Position numbers and translations under genes: made by a program
NCBI GenBank assembly: GCA_903862805.1
Contig: CAIOZP010000035.1
Span: 1-5,586, forward strand
Origin: an uncultured Fibrobacterota bacterium
GTDB taxonomy: Bacteria; Fibrobacterota; Chitinivibrionia; Chitinivibrionales; CAIOZP01
Length of the DNA: 5,586 nt
Direction of reading: 5' to 3'
Shown here: positions 1-5,544 of the stretch, in pieces
How positions within the stretch are numbered: the first letter of the stretch is position 1
Layout of the letters: each line of letters begins with the position of its first letter
Notes under the pieces: generated by a model
What the model was told of the DNA's origin: nothing
The model's database searches: none
What the model saw: only the letters and a program-made list of their open reading frames with translations

Positions 1-1
1 C

Positions 2-226
2 CTCGGCGCCTGGAGCGGAGTTTCCGCATCAAGCCTGATTGTTCCGGTCGATACACACGTCCTGAAGGTTTCGCAGAGCCTCGGTCTCACGAAACGCAAA
101 ACCGCCGACTGGAAAACAGCGGTGGAGATAACCGATGGATTGAGGCGCTTCTGCGCGGAAGATCCGGTCAGATACGATTTTTCGTTGTGCCGCGTTGGCA
201 TGACCGCCGTGAGGAAAATGAAATGA
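2..226 (+). CDS. TIGR02757/DUF2400 family protein, C-terminal part
   Basis: This is the last 74 codons of a gene that begins before the window, read in the frame starting at base 2 and ending at TGA 224-226. The translation contains VPVDTHVLKVSQSLGL, then a KRKTADWKTAVEIT stretch, then an EDPVRYDFSLCRVGM stretch. That order (DTHV, WK..EIT..LRRF, YDF.LCR.GM) is the C-terminal signature of the TIGR02757/DUF2400 family. The VDTH element resembles the one in endonuclease III-type HhH-GPD DNA glycosylases, but the iron-sulfur cysteine tail of Nth is absent, so I do not call it Nth. The biochemical function of the family is, to my knowledge, not established. Its stop overlaps the ptsI start (ATGA, 223-226), which suggests translational coupling. 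The family call is fairly sure; no function is claimed. Confidence 0.82.
   Translation, partial: LGAWSGVSASSLIVPVDTHVLKVSQSLGLTKRKTADWKTAVEITDGLRRFCAEDPVRYDFSLCRVGMTAVRKMK
211..214 (+). promoter_or_regulatory. Ribosome binding site deciding the ptsI start
   Basis: GAGG lies 8 bases before ATG 223, inside the 3' end of the preceding gene. A longer reading from GTG 187 would add 12 residues (MPRWHDRREENE) that do not look like an enzyme I N-terminus, and I see no ribosome binding site before it. This supports ATG 223. Confidence 0.65.
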
Positions 227-1833
227 ATAGATTCAAGGGACTGTCGATAAGCGGCGGAAAAGTTCATGGAGCGGTATGCCTTTATTCCGCTCACAAACAT
301 GCCGACACAACTGTGCGTCTGATTGCCGAAACAGAAATCGCGTTCGAGATCGAACGGCTTGATAACGCGGTTGACGAATGCGCTAAAGAGCTTGAGCAGT
401 TTACCGCCGATGTGCGTGAACGTGTCGGTGCTGCCGAGTCGGAGATTTTCTCAGCGCAGCGGCATATCCTGCTTGACAAAACGATACTCGCCACCATTCG
501 CGCACACATCACAACCGAATTGACAAATGCGGAATCGGCGGTAGCGCGGATTTTCGGTCAGTTCGAAGAACGCTTCCTTGCAATGAGCGACATGCTTCTT
601 CGCGAACGTTCGACCGACATCGGCGAAGTCCGGCACAGGCTCATTTCCTCGCTTGCAGGAACACGTGCCGGATTCAACTGCGCTGGTCTGCACAAGTGCT
701 CACGCGGCCGCGACCGGATCATTGTTGCCGAAGAACTCACCGCCGACATGATGGTTCACATGGACAGCTCGCGGGTTCGCGGCATCGTCACGGAAAAAGG
801 CGGTGTCGGTTCACACGCGGCGATGATCGCAAGATCTTTGGGAATACCGGCGGTCTCGGGTCTGCGCGGAGTTTATTCGGCGGTGAGCTGTGGAAGCAGC
901 CTGCTTGTCGACGGCGACACCGGCGAGGTTTTCATCGATCCCGACGAGCGCTTTATCGTCGAACGCATTCCCGATCCCGATAGCTTCTCCGATGCGGCAT
1001 GTCATCTCGAATCACCAGCCGGAATTTCGGTGATGGCAAACGCGAGCAGCATCGAAGACGTTCGCAACGCATCGACGATCCGCGCCGACGGCATCGGCCT
1101 GTTCCGCACCGAAATTCTTTTCCTCCGTGCCGAGCGGCTTCTCGGTGAAGATGAACAATCCGACTATTACCGGCAGGTCATGGTGGCGGCGCACGGCCGA
1201 CCCGTTACTTTCCGGCTCATGGATATCGGTGGCGACAAGGAACTGCCTTTCCTTCGCATCGAAAAAGAAGAGAACCCGTTCCTCGGATTTCGTGGAGCAC
1301 GCTTTCTTCTCGGCAACCCAGACATTCTCGAAACACAGGTTCGGGCGCTGGTTCGGCTCTGCGATCAGTGGACGATCCGCATAATGTTTCCGATGATAAT
1401 TGATGCTCCACAGCATCGCAAACTTGTGGCGCTTGTGCGCGGTATAGTTGACAAAATGGGAATAGATCAGTCGAAGATAAAGGTCGGTGCAATGATCGAG
1501 ACACCGAGCGCATTCATGCAGATCGACGAGATTGCCGCCGAGTCCGACTTCCTCAGCATCGGTTCGAACGATCTCACCCAATACATGTTCGCAGTCGATC
1601 GCAGCAACGCGCTGGTGTCCGGCGATTACAACCCGGATCATCCGGTTCTCTGGAGCGCACTTTCCGGAATTGCAAAAGCCGCCGCCGCGAAAAATATTCC
1701 GGTATCGATCTGTGGCGAGATGGCCGGAATGCCCGGAATGCCGCAACGCCTGATTGACATAGGGATAAAAATCCTGTCTGTAAGCAGTAAGCTGGTTTCG
1801 AGAGTTCGTGGGGAGTTGATTGTTACTGCCTAA
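223..1833 (+). CDS. ptsI: PTS enzyme I (phosphoenolpyruvate-protein phosphotransferase), C-terminally short
   Basis: Cytoplasmic enzyme I autophosphorylates on a histidine with phosphoenolpyruvate and passes the phosphate to HPr, the first step of the sugar phosphotransferase system. The 536-residue product has the whole family layout: an N-terminal HPr-binding/swivel part, the phospho-His motif GGVGSHAAMIARSLGIPAV with His198, the barrel motifs GIGLFRTEILF (Arg295) and RLMDIGGDKELPF, the PEP-site signature DFLSIGSNDLTQYMFAVDRSN near residues 446-466, and the catalytic Cys497 in ICGEMAG. E. coli enzyme I has about 73 residues after its Cys502; here only 39 follow Cys497, so about 35 residues of the last barrel helices are missing. 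The end runs into an IS630-family relic, which may explain this. The start at ATG 223 has GAGG at 211-214 and overlaps the upstream stop. No HPr gene (ptsH) is in view. Identity is secure; whether the shortened protein is fully active is open. Confidence 0.93.
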   Translation: MNRFKGLSISGGKVHGAVCLYSAHKHADTTVRLIAETEIAFEIERLDNAVDECAKELEQFTADVRERVGAAESEIFSAQRHILLDKTILATIRAHITTELTNAESAVARIFGQFEERFLAMSDMLLRERSTDIGEVRHRLISSLAGTRAGFNCAGLHKCSRGRDRIIVAEELTADMMVHMDSSRVRGIVTEKGGVGSHAAMIARSLGIPAVSGLRGVYSAVSCGSSLLVDGDTGEVFIDPDERFIVERIPDPDSFSDAACHLESPAGISVMANASSIEDVRNASTIRADGIGLFRTEILFLRAERLLGEDEQSDYYRQVMVAAHGRPVTFRLMDIGGDKELPFLRIEKEENPFLGFRGARFLLGNPDILETQVRALVRLCDQWTIRIMFPMIIDAPQHRKLVALVRGIVDKMGIDQSKIKVGAMIETPSAFMQIDEIAAESDFLSIGSNDLTQYMFAVDRSNALVSGDYNPDHPVLWSALSGIAKAAAAKNIPVSICGEMAGMPGMPQRLIDIGIKILSVSSKLVSRVRGELIVTA

Positions 1834-1994
1834 GGCTCAAACCCCAGATTTTCAGTCGGACAGCTTTTGTTCGATCAACATACGGACTGACTGAAGATCC
1901 CAAAGTGCAAAAGGAAGTTTCAGATGATCCGGATAATGATCCGCAATAATTCCCGTTCTTTGTCTGATACTTTGCGCATATCGATTTTTCCCAT
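1826..1994 (-). pseudogene. IS630-family transposase, frameshifted and internally deleted
   Basis: Three pieces in three minus frames line up in the order of an IS630-family transposase. From ATG at 1994-1992, MGKIDMRKVSDKERELLR (to about 1941) matches the usual N-terminus (K-DMRK-S-EER). A shift near 1941-1950 then gives IIADHYPDHLKLPFALW and DLQSVRMLIEQKL (1950-1861); the LKLPFALW core of the winged-helix region is a hallmark of the family. After another shift, VRLKIWGLSLRQ (1861-1826) matches the following YLK-WGLS-Q segment. Most of the helix-turn-helix region, and the whole DDE catalytic domain, are gone, so it cannot transpose. The first piece might instead be the segment just before the winged helix, because the two are similar. 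No single open frame covers it. Confidence 0.8.
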
Positions 1995-2062
1995 ATCGGA
2001 GCAATAAACGTCATCTGAAATTGGCTTTTTGGAATACAGACCCACTTTGCAGACACAGTCCC
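1826..2062 (-). mobile_element. Decayed IS630-family insertion sequence remnant
   Basis: About 240 bases of what would be a roughly 1.1 kb element. The minus strand carries transposase fragments (1826-1994). Upstream of their start is a stretch that, read on the minus strand from 2062, begins GGGACTGTGTCTGCAAAGTG and looks like an element end. It is flanked by TA at 2063-2064, the dinucleotide that IS630/Tc1-type elements target and duplicate. The opposite end is not recognisable: the relic runs straight into the 3' end of ptsI. The transposase evidence is strong; the exact outer boundary at 2062 and the TA duplication are inference because the partner end is lost. Confidence 0.7.
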
Positions 2063-2074
2063 TACATGTATATT
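2047..2074 (+). promoter_or_regulatory. Possible promoter for the wecB operon
   Basis: TTGCAG (2047-2052) and TATATT (2069-2074) are separated by 16 bases. The -10 matches the sigma-70 consensus at 5 of 6 positions, the -35 at 3 of 6. The -35 lies inside the IS630-like end and the -10 just outside it. An alternative pair is TTGGTT (2084-2089) with CATTAT (2108-2113), spaced 18 bases. A promoter is expected here, because the operon starts after a 300-base gap, but which pair is used cannot be told from sequence. Confidence 0.35.
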
Positions 2075-2122
2075 AAGGGTCTGTTGGTTTTTCTGCAAAT
2101 GTGTCGGCATTATTTAAAAATT

Positions 2123-2126
2123 GAGG
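2123..2126 (+). promoter_or_regulatory. Ribosome binding site supporting the GTG start of wecB
   Basis: GAGG lies 7 bases before GTG 2134. It fixes the start at a non-ATG codon, so that the protein begins MIKALFVFGTRPEA, which is exactly where family members begin. Confidence 0.65.
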
Positions 2127-2133
2127 TCTGGTA

Positions 2134-3264
2134 GTGATAAAGGCTCTTTTTGTTTTCGGCACTCGGCCGGAAGCCATAAAAATGGCACCCCTTGTAAGGG
2201 AGTTCAAAAAGCGCACATCCGAGTTCGAGACACTGGTCTGTCTCACCGGCCAGCACCGTGAAATGCTCAAACAAGTCATCGATTTTTTCGGCATTCCCGA
2301 AGATTTCAATTTGAATTTGATGAAACCAAATCAGACTCTTTTTGACATCACTGCTGATGGGCTTAAGGGGCTCGAAAAAGTCATAAAGGAATGTCGTCCC
2401 GATGTGATTTTTGTTCAGGGTGATACAACCACGGCTTTTATCGGCGCACTTGCCGGTTACTACGAAAAAATCAAGGTCGTTCATATCGAAGCCGGTTTAC
2501 GAAGCGGGAATAAATATTCGCCATTCCCTGAGGAAGGCAATAGAATCCTTGCTGGTCATATTGCCGATTTTCATTTTGCTCCAACCGATCGCGCTGTCTC
2601 CAGTCTTGACAAAGAGGGAATATCCAAAAATGTCTGGCAGGTCGGCAACACGGTGATAGACGCACTTCTTCTTGGTCTCGATCTTATTAGACGGCAAGGC
2701 GAAGAAAAGTATTTCGATTATTTCAAGAATCTCGATTTCGATAAGCGCATAGTCCTCATCACCGGTCATCGCCGCGAGAGTTTTGGCGAGCCTTTCGAGA
2801 ATCTTTGCAATGCAATAAAAGATGTCGCCGAAAAATACCCTGATGCACAGTTTGTCTATCCGGTGCATCTCAATCCCAATGTTCGGGAAGTCGTCGGACG
2901 AATTCTGTCAGACAAGAAAAATATCTTTTTGATTGATCCACTCGATTATCCTTACCTGATCTGGCTGATGAGCAAATCGTATCTGGTGCTGACCGATTCC
3001 GGCGGTATTCAGGAAGAAGCGCCGAGTCTTGGAAAGCCGGTACTTGTTATGCGCGATGTAACCGAACGTCAGGAAGGTGTTGATGCCGGAACCGCACGGC
3101 TTGTCGGAACTAATCGCAAAGTAATTGTGGATGCCGTCTGCGAGCTGTTTGACAACAGAGAATCTTACGCGAAGATGGCGAATGCCGTGAATCCTTATGG
3201 CGAAGGAACCACGAGCAAAAAGGTTGCAGATATAATTTCTACAAGTTTTGTTAAGGCGGCATGA
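2134..3264 (+). CDS. wecB: UDP-N-acetylglucosamine 2-epimerase (non-hydrolysing)
   Basis: Cytoplasmic enzyme that interconverts UDP-GlcNAc and UDP-ManNAc, supplying ManNAc-type sugars for surface polysaccharide. The 376 residues match the usual family length. Visible motifs in order: VFGTRPEAIKMAPLV with Arg11, TGQHREML, QGDTTT with Asp97, HIEAGLRSGNKYSPFPEEGN with Glu119 and Glu133, IADFHFAPT, TGHRRESFG with His212, YPVHLNPNVRE, and TDSGGIQEEAPSLGKPVLV followed by RDVTERQEGVDAGT. These carry the counterparts of the Arg10, Asp95, Glu117, Glu131 and His213 residues of the E. coli enzyme. The start is GTG 2134. The stop overlaps wecC (ATGA), so the two are probably coupled. Since wecC follows directly, ManNAcA synthesis is the likely role; a CapG/WbjD-like role in L-FucNAc synthesis is a less likely alternative, as those are homologues. 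It is first in the operon after a transposon relic. Confidence 0.94.
   Translation: MIKALFVFGTRPEAIKMAPLVREFKKRTSEFETLVCLTGQHREMLKQVIDFFGIPEDFNLNLMKPNQTLFDITADGLKGLEKVIKECRPDVIFVQGDTTTAFIGALAGYYEKIKVVHIEAGLRSGNKYSPFPEEGNRILAGHIADFHFAPTDRAVSSLDKEGISKNVWQVGNTVIDALLLGLDLIRRQGEEKYFDYFKNLDFDKRIVLITGHRRESFGEPFENLCNAIKDVAEKYPDAQFVYPVHLNPNVREVVGRILSDKKNIFLIDPLDYPYLIWLMSKSYLVLTDSGGIQEEAPSLGKPVLVMRDVTERQEGVDAGTARLVGTNRKVIVDAVCELFDNRESYAKMANAVNPYGEGTTSKKVADIISTSFVKAA
3253..3256 (+). promoter_or_regulatory. Ribosome binding site that bears on the wecC start
   Basis: AAGG in the last codons of wecB lies 4 bases before ATG 3261 and 7 bases before ATG 3264. The spacing favours the second ATG, while ATG 3261 gives the classic ATGA overlap. 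The two readings differ by one methionine only. Confidence 0.5.
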
Positions 3265-4478
3265 TGGCTAAGAAAATCTGTATCATGGGTCTTGGATATA
3301 TTGGTCTGCCGACCGGCGCATTGCTTGCCAATCGCGGGTACGATGTTGTCGGTGTTGACGTGAACAGCCACGTTGTTGATACGATCAATGCCGGTCACAT
3401 TCACATCGTCGAGCCGGATCTGGATACCTTTGTAAGAGCCGCCGTTTCGTCAGGTCGCCTTCGTGCGTCAACAAAGCCGGAAGCCGCCGATGTATTCATG
3501 ATTTGTGTGCCTACACCATTTCATCACGATTCCGGCAATATTCCTTCTCCGAATGTTGACTATGTCCTTTCGGCTACAAAAATGATTTCCCCGTTTGTCA
3601 AGCAAGGCGACATTGTAATTCTTGAATCAACCTCGCCGGTTGGAACTACCGAACAGGTTAGAGATGAACTTGCTGCTGCCGGAATTGCCACCGACGGCGT
3701 GTTCATTGCGCACTGCCCGGAACGTGTTTTGCCGGGCCGAGTCATGATCGAACTTATCGAGAACGACCGTATTGTTGGCGGATTGACAAATGCCTGTTCA
3801 ACCAAAGTCGCCGATTTTTATCGTGGATTTGTACGTGGCCGTGTATTTGAAACAAATGCCCGTACTGCTGAAATGGTTAAACTTACAGAGAACTCATATC
3901 GTGATGTCAACATCGCTTTTGCCAACGAACTGTCGATGCTTTGCGACCGCATGAACATTGACGTTTGGGAATTGATCCGCATGGCAAACCGTCATCCGCG
4001 AGTCAAGATTTTGCAGCCCGGCGCCGGTGTCGGTGGTCATTGCATCGCTGTTGATCCGTGGTTCATCGTTCATGCAGAACCTGAAACAGCCAAGCTTATC
4101 GGAACCGCCCGTCGCGTCAACGACACAAAGAGCGAATGGGTCATTGGCAAAATTGTTTCAGCCGCCGCAGAGTTCGAAGCCAACAGCGGTCGCAAGCCAC
4201 GTGTTGTGTTAATGGGGCTGGCATTCAAACCAGACATCGACGATCTGCGCGAATCACCGGCAATAAAGATCGCGAAAAAAGTATGCGCCGTAATTCCAGA
4301 AGCAGTCTGTTGTGAGCCGAATGCAAAATCAGTCGCTGGGTTGAATCTTGTTTCAATAGACGATGCGCTTTTGGGCGCCGACGTTGTGGCATTCCTTGTC
4401 GCTCATACGCCGTTTAAAGCACTTGATGTCGCGGGTCTGCATGTAATAGATTTCTGTGGTGTGAAACGAAGAGAATAA
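3261..4478 (+). CDS. wecC: UDP-N-acetyl-D-mannosamine dehydrogenase
   Basis: NAD-dependent four-electron oxidation of UDP-ManNAc to UDP-ManNAcA, following WecB in the pathway. The 405-residue product (404 from ATG 3264) has the three-part UDP-glucose/GDP-mannose dehydrogenase layout: an N-terminal Rossmann domain with IMGLGYIGLPTGALLANRGY, then GHIHIVEPDLD and VPTPF, an ESTSPVGTTE stretch, CPERVLPGRVM.ELI.NDR, a central helical part with TAEMVKLTENSYRDVNIAFA, the catalytic motif GVGGHCIAVDPWF with Cys261, and a C-terminal UDP-binding part with GLAFKPDIDDLRESPA. IHIVEPDL, NRHPRV.ILQPG and AVDPWFIV are close to E. coli WecC, which separates it from UDP-glucose dehydrogenases and supports the substrate call. 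It overlaps wecB by 4 bases; a 28-base gap separates it from the dehydratase gene. Nothing looks broken. Confidence 0.94.
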   Translation: MMAKKICIMGLGYIGLPTGALLANRGYDVVGVDVNSHVVDTINAGHIHIVEPDLDTFVRAAVSSGRLRASTKPEAADVFMICVPTPFHHDSGNIPSPNVDYVLSATKMISPFVKQGDIVILESTSPVGTTEQVRDELAAAGIATDGVFIAHCPERVLPGRVMIELIENDRIVGGLTNACSTKVADFYRGFVRGRVFETNARTAEMVKLTENSYRDVNIAFANELSMLCDRMNIDVWELIRMANRHPRVKILQPGAGVGGHCIAVDPWFIVHAEPETAKLIGTARRVNDTKSEWVIGKIVSAAAEFEANSGRKPRVVLMGLAFKPDIDDLRESPAIKIAKKVCAVIPEAVCCEPNAKSVAGLNLVSIDDALLGADVVAFLVAHTPFKALDVAGLHVIDFCGVKRRE

Positions 4479-4506
4479 TTTTGTCAACAAATAAAAGGAA
4501 TACAAG

Positions 4507-5385
4507 ATGTTGAAAGACTCAACAATTTTGGTCACAGGTGGTACGGGTTCATTTGGTCACAAGTTCGTAAAAATGACACTTGCAAAATATAATCCCAGAA
4601 AGATTATCATCTATTCTCGCGATGAGATGAAGCAGTGGGATATGGCAAAACTTTATGCCGGCGATGATCGCGTCAGATTTTTTATCGGTGACGTACGAGA
4701 CAGGGAGCGTTTGTATCGCGCACTCGACGGAGTCGATTATGTCGTCCACGCTGCGGCCACAAAAATTGTTCCGACTGCCGAGTATAATCCTTTCGAATGC
4801 ATCAAGACCAACATCAATGGCGCGATGAATGTCATTGATGCCTGCATTGACAAAAGGGTAAAGCGGTGTGTCGCTCTTTCAACCGACAAAGCTTGTAATC
4901 CGATCAATCTCTACGGCGCCACAAAGCTCGCATCCGACAAGGTATTTGTAGCCGGAAATTCATATTCAGGTCAGCATGATACACGTTTTGCAGTTGTCCG
5001 TTACGGTAATGTTATGGGTTCCAGAGGTTCCGTAATTCCGTTTTTCCGTTCGGTGATGAATACCGGAGTTCTGCCTGTCACGGACGATAGAATGACGCGC
5101 TTCATGATTACTCTTGAACAGGGAGTCGAGCTCGTTTGGAAAGCTTTCGAAGACATGGTTGGCGGTGAAATTTACGTCAAAAAAATCCCATCGATGAAGG
5201 TTGCCGATCTTGCAAAGGCTGTTGCTCCGAAAGCTGAAATAAGGATCGTCGGCATTCGTCCGGGCGAAAAACTTCACGAGCAGATGATCTCCGAAGAAGA
5301 TGCAATGTTCACATATAAGTATGACGGTTATTACAAAATCCTTCCTGCAATCCATGCTTGGAACGAAGACAGCCTGCGAATCTAG
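4507..5385 (+). CDS. pseB: UDP-GlcNAc 4,6-dehydratase (inverting), PseB type, cut short by an in-frame amber codon
   Basis: A short-chain dehydrogenase/reductase family enzyme that turns UDP-GlcNAc into the 5-inverted 4-keto-6-deoxy-L-arabino sugar, first step towards pseudaminic acid and other 6-deoxy amino sugars. Visible: nucleotide-binding G11-x-x-G14-x-x-G17 in VTGGTGSFG, YSRDEMKQ, FFIGDVRDRERL, HAAATKIVPTAEYNP, catalytic STDK (Asp127, Lys128) and Y136-G-A-T-K140 in NPINLYGATK, VVRYGNVMGSRGSVIPFF, DDRMTRFMITLEQGV, GGEIYVKKIPSMK and GIRPGEKLHEQMI. The Tyr in LYGATK points to PseB rather than CapE/WbjB types. In place of the usual AALKHVP it reads AATKIVP. The frame ends at TAG 5383-5385 after 292 residues, while relatives have about 330; the missing C-terminal tail is encoded directly downstream in the same frame. 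The start has AAGGA 7 bases upstream (4495-4499). Confidence 0.88.
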   Translation: MLKDSTILVTGGTGSFGHKFVKMTLAKYNPRKIIIYSRDEMKQWDMAKLYAGDDRVRFFIGDVRDRERLYRALDGVDYVVHAAATKIVPTAEYNPFECIKTNINGAMNVIDACIDKRVKRCVALSTDKACNPINLYGATKLASDKVFVAGNSYSGQHDTRFAVVRYGNVMGSRGSVIPFFRSVMNTGVLPVTDDRMTRFMITLEQGVELVWKAFEDMVGGEIYVKKIPSMKVADLAKAVAPKAEIRIVGIRPGEKLHEQMISEEDAMFTYKYDGYYKILPAIHAWNEDSLRI

Positions 5386-5502
5386 GATGGTAAAAAATGT
5401 TCCGATGGTTTCGTCTATTCGAGCGACAACATCGAAGAATGGATGACAATAACAGAGCTTCAGCATTGGCTTGACACCGAATATAAAGATACTCCGCTCT
5501 GA
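5386..5502 (+). pseudogene. Detached C-terminal segment of pseB, in frame after the amber codon
   Basis: Directly after TAG 5383-5385 the same frame stays open for 38 codons to TGA 5500-5502. It reads DGKKCSDGFVYSSDN, then IEEWMTITELQHWL. This matches the C-terminal end of PseB-type dehydratases (G-K-V-x-x-x-F-x-YSS-x-N-x-x-W-L-x-x-x-x-L). With the amber counted as a sense codon the gene would run 4507-5502 and encode 331 residues, the normal family length. It has no convincing start of its own, so it is probably either lost or reached only by read-through. Confidence 0.85.
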
Positions 5503-5504
5503 CT

Positions 5505-5525
5505 TTTGTTCAACACAAATTTTTT
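5505..5525 (+). terminator. Weak hairpin plus T-run after pseB
   Basis: TTTGT (5505-5509) can pair with ACAAA (5515-5519) around a 5-base loop, followed by six T (5520-5525). The stem is short and AT-only, so it would at most attenuate transcription into the next gene. This could be chance in an AT-rich spacer. Confidence 0.2.
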
Positions 5526-5544
5526 GCACAAAGGAAATGAGCTG

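Noticed and set aside
187..222. Extended ptsI start at GTG 187
   Set aside because: The extra 12 residues do not resemble enzyme I, there is no ribosome binding site, and the stretch lies inside the coding end of the upstream gene.
1012..1746. A 244-codon open frame antisense to ptsI
   Set aside because: It lies fully opposite well-conserved ptsI codons and its translation has no recognisable domain; long antisense frames are common opposite GC-rich genes.
1977..1998. Direct repeat CATATCG (1977-1983 and 1992-1998)
   Set aside because: Only two 7-base copies, both explained as similar codons in the transposase relic; too short to be a meaningful repeat.
1918..2020. Exact 10-base inverted repeat TTTCAGATGA (1918-1927) and TCATCTGAAA (2011-2020), considered as ends of a tiny mobile element
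   Set aside because: One arm falls inside transposase codons (DHLK) and the other between the proposed element end and the transposase start; there is no flanking duplication at these arms, so it is probably chance.
1823..2110. A 95-codon open frame on the minus strand in the gap after ptsI
   Set aside because: As a whole it resembles no protein; only its last dozen residues (VRLKIWGLSLRQ) match a transposase, and the rest of that match is in the other two minus frames. It is one frame of a decayed IS630 relic, not a gene.
4966..5529. A 187-codon open frame antisense to the 3' half of pseB
   Set aside because: It is opposite conserved pseB sequence including the tail after the amber codon, with no recognisable motif; it is a shadow of the true frame.
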